Below are positions 1-7,440 of a DNA stretch of 11,010 nt, piece after piece (position 1 is the stretch's first letter; each line of letters opens with the position of its first letter). The DNA comes from JACCXG01 sp963785755. GTDB taxonomy: Bacteria; Acidobacteriota; Vicinamibacteria; Vicinamibacterales; 2-12-FULL-66-21. The notes below the pieces were generated by a model. It had not been told where the DNA came from, did not search any database, and worked only from the letters and a program-made list of their open reading frames with translations. The stretch lies in the NCBI GenBank assembly GCA_963785755.1, contig CAWAXG010000069.1:1-11010 (forward strand), given 5' to 3'. Made by a program: the position numbers and the translations under genes.

Positions 1-36
1 TCACTGCGGACCGATCCGCCCCCCACACCACGGCGC

Positions 37-45
37 TGGTATGAT
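37..45 (+). promoter_or_regulatory. possible extended -10 promoter element
   Basis: The bases TGGTATGAT fit an extended -10 element (TGn followed by TATGAT, one mismatch to TATAAT). It lies about 72 bases before the ATG at 117. No convincing -35 box is visible upstream, which an extended -10 promoter can tolerate. It is a short match and could be chance. Confidence 0.25.
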
Positions 46-103
46 TTGGAGCGACGACGTGTGGCTTCACGATCACATCGGACTTATTCGCGAGCCCGAT
101 CAC

Positions 104-108
104 GGAGG
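104..108 (+). promoter_or_regulatory. Shine-Dalgarno site for the 117 start
   Basis: GGAGG lies 8 bases before the ATG at 117. This spacing supports ATG 117 over the in-frame GTG at 108, which falls at the end of the Shine-Dalgarno itself. Confidence 0.7.
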
Positions 109-116
109 TGCAGATC

Positions 117-395
117 ATGAGTATCGTTGTCCGCTTCAGTCCCACCGCTCTCACTGCCAAGAAAGTACGACGAGACGATTCGCCAACTCAAGAACGCCGG
201 CGAATGGCCACCGGCCGGGCTCGACTCCACGTCTGCTTCGGTTCGGATGGCAACCTTAAGGTCAGCGAGATCTGGAACTCGCGGGAGCAGTTCGAGGCCT
301 TCGGCGAGCGTCTGATGCCGATCCTCGCCGGCGCCGGCATCCAGTTCACCAATCCGCCAGACATCTTCGAAGTTCACAACATCGTCAAGCGCTGA
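117..395 (+). CDS. small dimeric alpha/beta-barrel-like hypothetical protein, two compensating frameshifts
   Basis: This encodes about 92 residues with a good Shine-Dalgarno. Start (MSIVVRFSPTALTAK) and end (HVCFGSDGNLKVSEIWNSRE through FEVHNIVKR) look like a small ABM-like ferredoxin-fold protein of the kind often found as dimers; no substrate is known and no catalytic residue can be named. The middle of the reading frame is nonsense (arginine-rich), but the +1 frame there reads KKYDETIRQLKNAGEWPPAGLD, which joins naturally to both ends. One extra base in the AAA run near 165 and one missing base near 228 (a tyrosine codon reduced to TC) explain this. The two changes cancel, so the frame stays open. 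Sequencing error is more likely than biology. The gene stands alone, on the strand opposite the sugar cluster; the family assignment is by resemblance only. Confidence 0.7.
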   Translation: MSIVVRFSPTALTAKKVRRDDSPTQERRRMATGRARLHVCFGSDGNLKVSEIWNSREQFEAFGERLMPILAGAGIQFTNPPDIFEVHNIVKR

Positions 396-900
396 CCATC
401 GGGCGGGGCGACCCGATCGAGAATCGTCAATGGTTCGGGCGGCATCGCCTCGCCGTCGGCGACTTCCGGTCGGCGGCACACCCACTATTGCCGCTCAGAC
501 AATCAGTTCTGCAATGGCGCGCAGGACGCAATCATCACCTTGATGGCCTTTCGATCATTCATTGCAGCTCGACCGAGGCGCGAGCAAACGCTATTGTTCC
601 GGGATCGCGAGGTTCTAGGTCGGCCGCACGGTTACTCAAAGAACCGGCTGCCAAGGGCCACCCAGAGGATCGGCGCGAAACCGATCACGGCGGCCTGGAC
701 CAGCAGCCCGCACGGACGGTTACCCAGGTCGAGCTGTAAGAGTGAAGGTCGCCTCGACGCACGCCGGCATCGCTGTGGGCGTGCCGCCCGGACCGGTGTC
801 TGCGGTTTGCGCCTGCATACAGCACCAGACAGCCCAGGACGTAAAAAGGGGAGGGCCAGCAACACAACGTGACGCGCAGCTTGTTAGTGGATGGTGCCCG
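396..900. other. stretch without a supportable gene
   Basis: Several short open frames cross this region on both strands, but none has a start with a ribosome site and recognisable protein character. A minus-strand frame at 632-865 ends in a hydrophobic run (VIGFAPILWVALG), and another minus frame near 720-830 reads like a secreted N-terminus (AQTADTGPGGTPTAMP). A decayed or error-damaged small secreted or membrane protein is possible. No terminator hairpin was found after the stop at 901. Confidence 0.4.
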
Positions 901-2309
901 CTACCAGTGCGTCAGCGATCCGTCGGGCCGCCGGTGGGTGATACCCGGGGCGCCCTCGGTCATCGCCTCGATGAACGTCAGCTGCTTTTCGTCGACGCTG
1001 ACGCCAAGCCCCGGGCGATCGTTTGGCCACACCTTGCCGTTCCTGCACTCGAGGAACTCGGGCATGTACGGCACCGGACGCTCGCCCTGGTTGTATTCCA
1101 CGAGCACCTGACCGGGGAACGCCATCATCGTGTGCATGTGGCCGGCCGTCGCAATCGGGCCGGTGAAATGCGGCACGATGCCCGACTTTGTGCGTGTCGC
1201 AGACGGCCATGATCTTGAGCATCTCGGTGATGCCGCCGACGTTCGGCAGCGACGCGCGCGCGAAGTCGATGTCCCGCTGCTCGACGAGAGGGCTGAACTC
1301 GGCCCGCGTTCCCCACTCCTCCCCGGGCGCCAGCGGCACGGTCGTCAGCAGCCGCAGCTTCGGAATCTGCGTTCGGAACTGCTCCTCGCGTACCGGGTCT
1401 TCGACGCAGAACGGCCGATACGGCTCCATCAGCCGGCAGACTTCCACGGCCTCGTGGAAGTCGAACTTCTGGTGCAGGTCGATCATCCAGTTCCCGTCAG
1501 GGCCGACGCCGTCGCGGATCTGCTCGACCGCCTGAATGATCTGGCGGATGCGCGACCGCGAATCGAAGATCGTGCCGCCGCGGCCGCCTCGCCCTCCGGC
1601 GGGACTGGCAGCCGCCTGACCGCCAGCCGCCGGCCGGTTGCCGCCGCGGGGCCGCAGGTCCTGCAGCCCGACCGGTGCTCGGCAGGATCCCGCCATCCAC
1701 GCGGTACACGCGATAGCCGGCCTTCATCGTCGCCGCCGCACGCTCCTTCAACCCCATGGCCGCGGCGTCTTCCGGCGGCACGAGGCCCTGAGGCAGACCT
1801 GAGGTCGCGTACAGCTCGAGGTGCTCGCGCGCCTTGCCGCCAAACAACTGATAGAGCGGCGCGTTCAGCGCCTTGCCCTTGATGTCCCACAGCGCCAGGT
1901 CGATGGCGCCGAGCGCGTGCAGCCGCTCCTTGCCCGGAGAGTAGAACCCGTCCATGAACGCCGCCTGCCAGATCATCTCGGTGTCGAACGCGTTCTTGCC
2001 GATGACGCTTCGGGCGACGTTGCGCACGGTGTCCGGCGATCCGCCCTGCCCGATCCCGGTGATGCCCGGCGTCGGTGTCGACGAGCACGACCATGTTGCT
2101 CTGCGGGAACGCCTGCGGTCCGTTCGCGTTGTAGTTCGGCGGATAGAAGACACGAATCCTCGTGACGATCGCCGGCGGGAGCCGCGCCGCGGCGCGGGCC
2201 GAGCGGCGCGGGCGTTTGCGGACGGGGGGCGGCTGCCTTCGGACCCGCTGCGAACGAGCCGACCGCGCCGGCGAGGAATGTTCCAAAGCGTCGTCCGATT
2301 CACATTCAT
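901..2309 (-). CDS. Tat-exported enolase-superfamily sugar-acid dehydratase (mandelate racemase/muconate lactonizing type), multiple frameshifts
   Basis: Fragments in different frames join into one enolase-superfamily protein of about 465 residues. Removing one G near 2295 gives an N-terminus with RRRFGTFLAGAVGS, a twin-arginine signal, so export is predicted. The N-terminal capping domain follows (VTRIRVFYPPNYNANG, ITGIGQGG, LGAIDLALWDIKGKALNAPL), then a Gly/Arg-rich insert (GGRGGRGG, about 1575-1650), then the barrel: WMIDLHQKFDF (metal-ligand Asp), FCVEDPV (metal-ligand Glu), LPNVGGITEMLKI and VPHFTGPIA (candidate catalytic His). It ends DGSLTHW at a TAG. Such enzymes abstract the alpha proton of a sugar acid and eliminate water; galactonate-type dehydratases are the nearest idea, but the substrate cannot be read from sequence. 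Frame changes lie near 1190 (GGG run), 1685, 2065, 2165-2215 and 2295. It begins 21 bases after the preceding stop and looks like the last gene of the operon. As written it would yield no intact product. Confidence 0.8.
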
Positions 2310-2313
2310 AACG

Positions 2314-2318
2314 CCTCC
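2314..2318 (-). promoter_or_regulatory. Shine-Dalgarno site for the dehydratase gene
   Basis: GGAGG on the minus strand lies 4 bases before the ATG at 2309. It fixes that ATG as the start, even though the frame it opens must shift within about 15 bases to enter the Tat signal. Confidence 0.65.
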
Positions 2319-2330
2319 GCTGCCTAATCG

Positions 2331-3035
2331 CTACCGATCCGCCAGAGTCACCGTGATGTCCTTGACCGGCCGGTACTCGCCGTCGAGAAACCGCGCACAG
2401 AAGTCCGTGGCGCCGCCACCGTTGATGATGGCCGCGCGGACGACGTTGGGACCCTTCTGAAGCGTGAGGCGCCTGGACACGCCATCGTCAATCACCGTCT
2501 GCCGGTCGTTGTAGATGCCGATCACTTCCTTGCCGTTGACCCACCACACAGAGGCCGCATTGGATCCAATTGCGAGGCGAACGTCTGGGATCTCGCGCGG
2601 GCTGTTCACGACGGTGACGGCCCAGAAGAGCACGTTCGACGTCGGTTTCCCGAGCGCATAGGCGAAGTGATAGAGGTTGACGTTGTATCCAATCGTGTCG
2701 ACGGCATGCCACGTCAGTTCCGACCCGCCAACGGTGACTTTGTCCCCGTGCCGCGGCATCACCGTGAGCTGATTGGGAAAGAAGTCGGTCTTGACCGCCG
2801 TCTGCACGGCGCTGTCCGTCAGCTGGCCCTTCATCGGAATGGGCTCGAGGACGAGCCAGCGCTGAATGAAACCGTCGGCGCCGGGTGTTCTGGTTGGCGT
2901 CTTGGGTGCCGCCAGGCTTGGCGCCGGACCACGTCCCGTGCTGGTCTGGGCGCCGGCACTCGAGAACATCCTGCGCTGCCGAGCACGGCCAGGACGATCA
3001 GCCGGAGGATCTGAACTGCTGCCTCGCGTGTTCAT
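2331..3035 (-). CDS. secreted beta-sandwich (galactose-binding-like) protein of unknown function
   Basis: The gene encodes about 234 residues. From about residue 55 to the end the frame is clean: GFIQRWLVLEPIPMKG, SELTWHAVDT, YNVNLYHFAYALGKP, SVWWVNGKEVIGIYNDRQ, RLTLQKGPNVVRAAIINGGG and ATDFCARFLD. The run 'VNGKEV ... LTLQKGPNVV' is the usual pattern of jelly-roll carbohydrate-binding domains in glycosidases and esterases; no catalytic residues are evident. The written N-terminus is not signal-like, but the +1 frame reads ILRLIVLAVLGSAG, a hydrophobic signal core. Shifting in near 3025 and back near 2965 gives a normal signal peptide ending close to SAGAQ. The ATG overlaps the previous gene's TGA (ATGA), so translation is probably coupled to the arabinanase. 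A role in binding plant polysaccharide, or as an accessory to the arabinanase or dehydratase, is inference. Confidence 0.75.
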   Translation of the reverse strand: MNTRGSSSDPPADRPGRARQRRMFSSAGAQTSTGRGPAPSLAAPKTPTRTPGADGFIQRWLVLEPIPMKGQLTDSAVQTAVKTDFFPNQLTVMPRHGDKVTVGGSELTWHAVDTIGYNVNLYHFAYALGKPTSNVLFWAVTVVNSPREIPDVRLAIGSNAASVWWVNGKEVIGIYNDRQTVIDDGVSRRLTLQKGPNVVRAAIINGGGATDFCARFLDGEYRPVKDITVTLADR

Positions 3036-4525
3036 GGTGTCTTCAGCAGCCAGCGCTGGCGATCGCTATCGGCACTGAATCTGTCGAGCGTCGGCATGCT
3101 GCTGCCGGCGGCGGAAAGGGCCAGCGGTTCCCTGGAGTTCGGGACCGCCTTCGGCATCACCCGATAGTGCCGTCGGTGAGTTGGTCGATCCGCCACAGTT
3201 GCTCCGGTCCGCCGGTGAACGCCGGGAGTGTCACGAGCTCGCGGTCTGCCGTTGCTGCGAGCGCGCGATCCGTGCCGGCGACCGTGATCTTGAAGTACGG
3301 CGACCCTGGATAACCGCCCGCGTTCGTGACGGGCGTGATGGTCCACTTCTGCTGGGCCTGCACCATGTAGGCCGACATGCGCAGGTCGATCGGCCCGGAA
3401 GGCCAGCTCGCGGACACCTGCGCGGCATCCTGCGCGGGAATCACTTCGGCGGGAACGGCATCACCGCGGCCACCGCGCCCACCCCTTCCGCGGAACCCGC
3501 CGACCGGCATCCCCGGCACGGCCAGGTCCAGCGCGGTGCCGGTCCGTGCCGATTCGATTTGGTAGGTGCCTTCCTTGAAGTTCTCGCCGGCCACGGGCCA
3601 GCCGTCACGCCACAGCAGCGGACGGATGTCCAGCACGCTGACGCCGCCGCGGTCGAGATCGGCCTCGTAATGGCACGAGAACTTCTGCACGCCATCGCCG
3701 AGATCGAGCAGGCCGAAATGTCCGGGCCCGATGTAGCGGCCGCCCGAGCCGAGGAACAGCTTGCCGCCGCCTTGCAGCATGTCGATACCCATGTTGTCGA
3801 GGAACGGACCGGTCACTTTCTTGGCGCGGCCCATGCGGATGTTGTAGCTGGAATTCGCGCCGGCGCAGCAGGATCCGTGGGTGACCAGCAGGTAGTACCA
3901 GCCATCGCGGTAAATCATGATCGACGCTTCGGAGTTGATCGCGATGTTGACCGGTCTCGTGTCCGGTCGCAGGCGTTTGCCGGTCTTGGGATCCAGCTGG
4001 ACGAGGCGGATGTAGCCGAAGTAGGAGCCGTAGGTCAGCCAGAGCGAACCGTTGGTGGGATCGCGAAACACACCCGGATCGATGGCGTTGCTGTCCTCCA
4101 CGCCGTCGGACCAGACCACCGGTCCGCCGTCCTCCCACTTGTAGTCCGGGGAATCCGGGTCGAGCGTCCTGCCGACCAGCAGCCCGATTGCGGACTTGGG
4201 TTGCGTTCCGGGGGCTGAATAGTAGACGAAATACTTGTCGCCCGAACGGATCACATCAGGCGCCCACGTGTTGCCGCCGCCGCGCGAAACGACTTCCGGA
4301 CCAGGACGTCCGCCCGGGAGTGCCTGCATCAACGTGCCGGCGCGCCGCCACGTCCATCCGTCATCGGACACGGAGATGGGCAGACCGTTTCCCGTGCCGT
4401 AGCTGTAGAACTTCCCGTCGTGCAGCACGACGGTGGATGGGTCGTGCATGCGCGGATCCCCATCCAGGGCAAACGCTGGTGGCGACGAGCACCAGGATGG
4501 CTATCGCGAGAAGGCGGTGTTTCAT
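3032..4525 (-). CDS. secreted GH43 endo-alpha-1,5-L-arabinanase with C-terminal ricin-type lectin domain, two frameshifts
   Basis: Corrected length is 497 residues. The signal peptide MKHRLLAIAILVLVAT meets AFA-LDGDPRMHDPS after dropping one base near 4473, giving a signal-peptidase site at AFA. The GH43 five-blade propeller spans roughly residues 25-320 with the arabinanase pattern: HDPS (catalytic base D28, corrected numbering), NTWAPDV, SNAIDPGVFRD (D149, pKa-modulating), NSEASIMIYRDGWYYLLV (acid E199), THGSCCAGANSSY and YIGPGHFG. Residues about 320-497 form a beta-trefoil lectin-like region with QxW-type repeats (QQKWTI, EQLWRI, RQRWLL), interrupted by a GRGGRGGRG insert. The written frame stops at 3157 after DGTIG, but one missing T near 3170 restores YRVMPKAVPNSREP and the natural end at 3032. 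Family members cut alpha-1,5-arabinan outside the cytoplasm. The start overlaps a TGA at 4522 and the end overlaps the next ATG. Without correction, only an unexported core from 4449 would be made. Confidence 0.85.
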
Positions 4526-6182
4526 GACGATTTCCAGGCGGAGCACATCGCTGACGTACTCCCGCTCGCGGTACTCGAACCAATCGAAGTCCGCCGGCAT
4601 CGCCGTCCCCGCGAGATCCTGACACGCCATTCCGACGAATGCCCCGGTAAAGTTCGGCAGCCCCGGCGCGCTGGCCTCGTCCGAGAGGATGCTCGCGTCG
4701 AACTGCTGCGGCAGCCACTGCCACACGTCTTCCGTTCATCCGATACGCGAAACGCAGCCGCTCGTAGTCCACTTCGACACGCAGCTCGATCGGCACGCCG
4801 CCGGCGACGGCGATCGGCGGCGTGAACGCGTCCGAGGTCACTTGATCGGGAAGCGCCGACATCACGCGAAGGTGCTTGCCGCTCTCCTCGTCGCGCGATA
4901 CGTAGAAGTAGTGGAACTTGGAGCTGTTGTAGTAGCACACCAGGCCGGCCATCTGCTGAAAGTGCTCGGGCTCGACCTCGACGATCGTCGACGCGCTGTA
5001 GCAATGCGATTGTTGACGACGGGCGACGAGCGCCTGGGTGAAGAGACTGCCGATCGTCTCGCGACCGTAAAGACGCAGGTGGCCCTTCCGCTCGCGGAGG
5101 CTGAACAACTCGTCGGGCCGCGGCGATCGCAGCCATTGAAACGCGATCGGCAGCGTGTCGGTGTCGAACTCCTCGCGAACAGGCGCGGGTGGATGTGGCT
5201 GCGGCGTCAGACCCCGCGGCGCCGCCACCTCCACGGACGGAATGCCTTCGCCCGTCGTCGTGCGCAGCCACCCGTCGGCGCTCCAGGTCATCGGCTGAAT
5301 CGCGGTCTCGCGTCCGAGCGTGCACCGCCCGCGGTTGCGGAGCGGCCGTCCGCACAGATAGACCATGTACGTTTCCCCTGACGGCGTCTCGACCAGGTCG
5401 GCATGGCCCGCGCGCTGCAGGGCGAGGTCGGGCCGATGGCGCGCGCTCAGGATGTGGACGTCAGGGTGCAGCTCGTAGGGCCCGAGCAGCGCTCGCGATC
5501 GCGCCATCGTCACGGCATGCCCCCACGCGGTGCCCCCTTCCGCGGTGATCAAGTAGTACCAGCCGTCGCGCTTGTAGAGATGCGGCGCTTCCGTCAGGCC
5601 GAGCGGAGTGCCCTTGAAGATGTTGTGCCGTGCGCCGACGAGTCTCCGCTGCGCTGGCGAGTATTCCTGCAGCACGATGCCAGCAAAGCGGTTCTGTCCG
5701 GGACGGTGGTCCCAGAGCATGTTCAGCAGGTACTTGCGCCCGTCATCGTCGTGAAAGAGCGAGGGATCGAACCCGCTGCTGTTCAGATGAACCGGATCCG
5801 ACCAGTCGCCATCGACACGCTCGCCCGTGACGAGATAGTTGTGGAAGTCGCGCAGCGAAGCGCCCGACGCGCCTGCAGTCGTCGTCCGGCCGTAGCGCTT
5901 CACGTCGGTGTAAATCAGATGAAAGAGGCCGTCGGCATGCGTCAGGCACGGCGCCCAGACGCCGCACGAGTCGGGATCGCCGCGCATGTCGAGCTGACTC
6001 GCGCGATTGAGCGGCCGGGCGATGAGGCGCCAGTGGACGAGATCGCGTGAGTGGTGAATCTGCACGCCGGGGAACCACTCGAACGTCGACGTCGCGATGT
6101 AGTAGTCGTCGCCGACGCGCACGATCGAAGGATCCGGGTTGAAACCGCGAAGAATTGGATTGGAAACCGAGTTCTTCGTCAT
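4522..6182 (-). CDS. GH43 beta-xylosidase, repeat copy 1 (3' end complete but frameshifted)
   Basis: This is a cytoplasmic GH43 enzyme of about 540 residues without a signal peptide. I chose ATG 6182 (MTKNSVSNPILRGFNPDPS) over an in-frame start about 14 codons upstream because it lies 4 bases after the transporter stop. The catalytic triad fits the family: D17 in NPDPS, D139 in GFDPSLFHDDDG, E198 in TEAPHLYKRDGWYYL. Residues about 325-540 form the usual C-terminal concanavalin-like domain (REEFDTDTL through DFDWFEYRERE). Such enzymes release xylose or arabinose from imported oligosaccharides. A single extra C near 4729, absent from copy 2, breaks the frame after FAYRMNG; the next frame continues NVWQWLPQQFDASILSDE. 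No stop follows FEYRERE in that frame: it reads on into the arabinanase signal peptide, whereas a neighbouring frame stops at 4522, overlapping the next ATG. The end at 4522 is therefore an estimate. Confidence 0.85.
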
Positions 6183-7440
6183 CTTGCTACGCCGCCGCGG
6201 CGATGGTGTCGGGCCGCCGCTCACGCACGAGCGTCCACAGGAGGACGGCGCCGAGCAGATCCAGCGCGGCGAGGCCGATGAAGAACGGGGTGTAGCCGAT
6301 GCGCGTCACCAGTGCGCCCATGAGCAGCGAGAACACCAGCACGCCTGCGTTGCCGCAGGTCCCGGCCATGCCGGCGACCGTCGCGACTTCGCTGCGCTTG
6401 AACAGATCGGACGCCATCGTGATCACGGTGACCGAGAGGGTCTGGTGCGCGAAACCTGCAAGGCTCAAGAGCGCGACGGCGACATACGGACTGTCGACGG
6501 TGCCGACAAACGCCACGCCCATCATCAGCAGCGCGCCGACCGTAAACGCACTGCGCCGCGCGTTGATCAGACCCACACCTCGCTTCTGCAGCGCAATGCT
6601 GATCGTGCCGCCGAACATGCAGCCCAGATCGGCCGCGAGGAACGGCAGCCACGCGAACATCGCGATCTGCTTCAGATCGAATCCACGTACGGTCGTCAGA
6701 TAGAGCGGCAGCCAGAACGTCAGCGTGCCCCACGTCGGATCCGCAAGGAACCTCGGGATGGCGATGCCCCAGAAGTTCCGCTGGCCAAGAATGGTCCGGA
6801 ACGAGGGTTTGCCTTCCCCAGCGAGGTGGCGCTCCTGGCCCGAGAGGATGTAGTCGCGTTCCTCCGGTGAGAGCGCCTTGTGCTTCGAGGGAGATTGATA
6901 GAACACCAGCCAGAGCGCGACCCAGGCGAGTCCAATCACGCCGGTGAGCACGAACGCGAACTGCCAGCTGTGCGTCAGGATCGCCCACGCGACGAGCGGC
7001 GCCGCGAGCATCGAGCCCAGCGACGCGCCCATGTTGAAGAAGCCGCCGGCGAGCCCGCGTTCGGCGGCGGGAAACCATTCGGACGTCGCCTTCATCCCGG
7101 CCGGATTCGCCGATCCTTCGGCAAATCCCAGCAGCGCGCGCAGGCCAAAGAGCGCCTGCCAGCTGTTCGCGAGGCCGTGCGCCATGCTGACGAAGGACCA
7201 GGCGATCGCGAAGATGGCAAACCCGAGCTTCAGTCCGACGCTGTCCATCACATAGCCGCAGAGGGGCTGCAGCATGATGGCGAACTGAAACGCGCTGAGG
7301 ATCCACGAGTACTGCTGGGTCGTGATGTCCAGATCTTTGAGGACACTTGGCGCGGCCACCGCGAGCGTCGCTCGTGTCAGGTAGTTGATGACCGACCCCA
7401 GCATGAGCAGGCCCATCATCCACCAGCGGAGTCCCCACAG
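4690..7440. repeat. 2.75-kb direct tandem repeat, copy 1
   Basis: This 2751-base unit matches 7441-10190 almost base for base, with about 50 substitutions counted by eye and one extra base near 4729. It contains the transporter from codon 10 or so onward and the GH43 gene up to QQFDAS. The left flank (ccgagaggat) is unique. There is no inverted repeat, transposase or target duplication at its ends. Confidence 0.95.
6187..7419 (-). CDS. ExuT-like MFS transporter, repeat copy 1, 5'-truncated
   Basis: The gene encodes 410 residues from the first ATG after the repeat junction, in the same frame as copy 2 but missing the first 11 residues (ending GLRWW) and any ribosome site. The junction falls at 7440, within the codons for LWGLRWW. 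The rest is an intact anion:cation symporter-type MFS protein: INYLTRATLAVAAP in TM1, LQPLCGYVMDSVGLKLG in the TM2-3 loop, LGFAEGSANPAGMKATSEWF, a central cytoplasmic loop with ALSPEERDYILSG, and 12 predicted membrane spans. It differs from copy 2 at about four residues (A/T and G/S in WQALFGL, M/T in LLMMGVAF, L/I in LDLLGAV). ExuT-type members take up hexuronates. It has no promoter of its own and could be expressed only by read-through, so it may be a duplication or assembly remnant. Confidence 0.75.
   Translation of the reverse strand: MMGLLMLGSVINYLTRATLAVAAPSVLKDLDITTQQYSWILSAFQFAIMLQPLCGYVMDSVGLKLGFAIFAIAWSFVSMAHGLANSWQALFGLRALLGFAEGSANPAGMKATSEWFPAAERGLAGGFFNMGASLGSMLAAPLVAWAILTHSWQFAFVLTGVIGLAWVALWLVFYQSPSKHKALSPEERDYILSGQERHLAGEGKPSFRTILGQRNFWGIAIPRFLADPTWGTLTFWLPLYLTTVRGFDLKQIAMFAWLPFLAADLGCMFGGTISIALQKRGVGLINARRSAFTVGALLMMGVAFVGTVDSPYVAVALLSLAGFAHQTLSVTVITMASDLFKRSEVATVAGMAGTCGNAGVLVFSLLMGALVTRIGYTPFFIGLAALDLLGAVLLWTLVRERRPDTIAAAA

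Noticed and set aside
84..485. Minus-strand open frame of 133 codons opposite the small 117-395 gene
   Set aside because: The plus-strand gene has a strong Shine-Dalgarno and family-like ends. The opposite frame has neither.
632..865. Possible small membrane protein on the minus strand, Pmp3/YqaE-like
   Set aside because: Only the last 20 or so residues are hydrophobic and the rest is arginine-rich. There is no ribosome site, and frame repair did not give a clear family match.
1130..1882. Plus-strand open frame of 250 codons over the dehydratase
   Set aside because: It is antisense to recognisable enolase-superfamily motifs and has no protein-like pattern of its own.
3181..4218. Plus-strand open frame of 345 codons over the arabinanase
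   Set aside because: It is antisense to a well-supported GH43 gene, has no ribosome site and is rich in Arg, Ala and Gly, as expected of a GC-rich shadow frame.
4700..4740. Programmed ribosomal frameshift in GH43 copy 1
   Set aside because: Copy 2 has the same site without the extra base and reads in frame. No slippery heptamer or downstream structure is evident.
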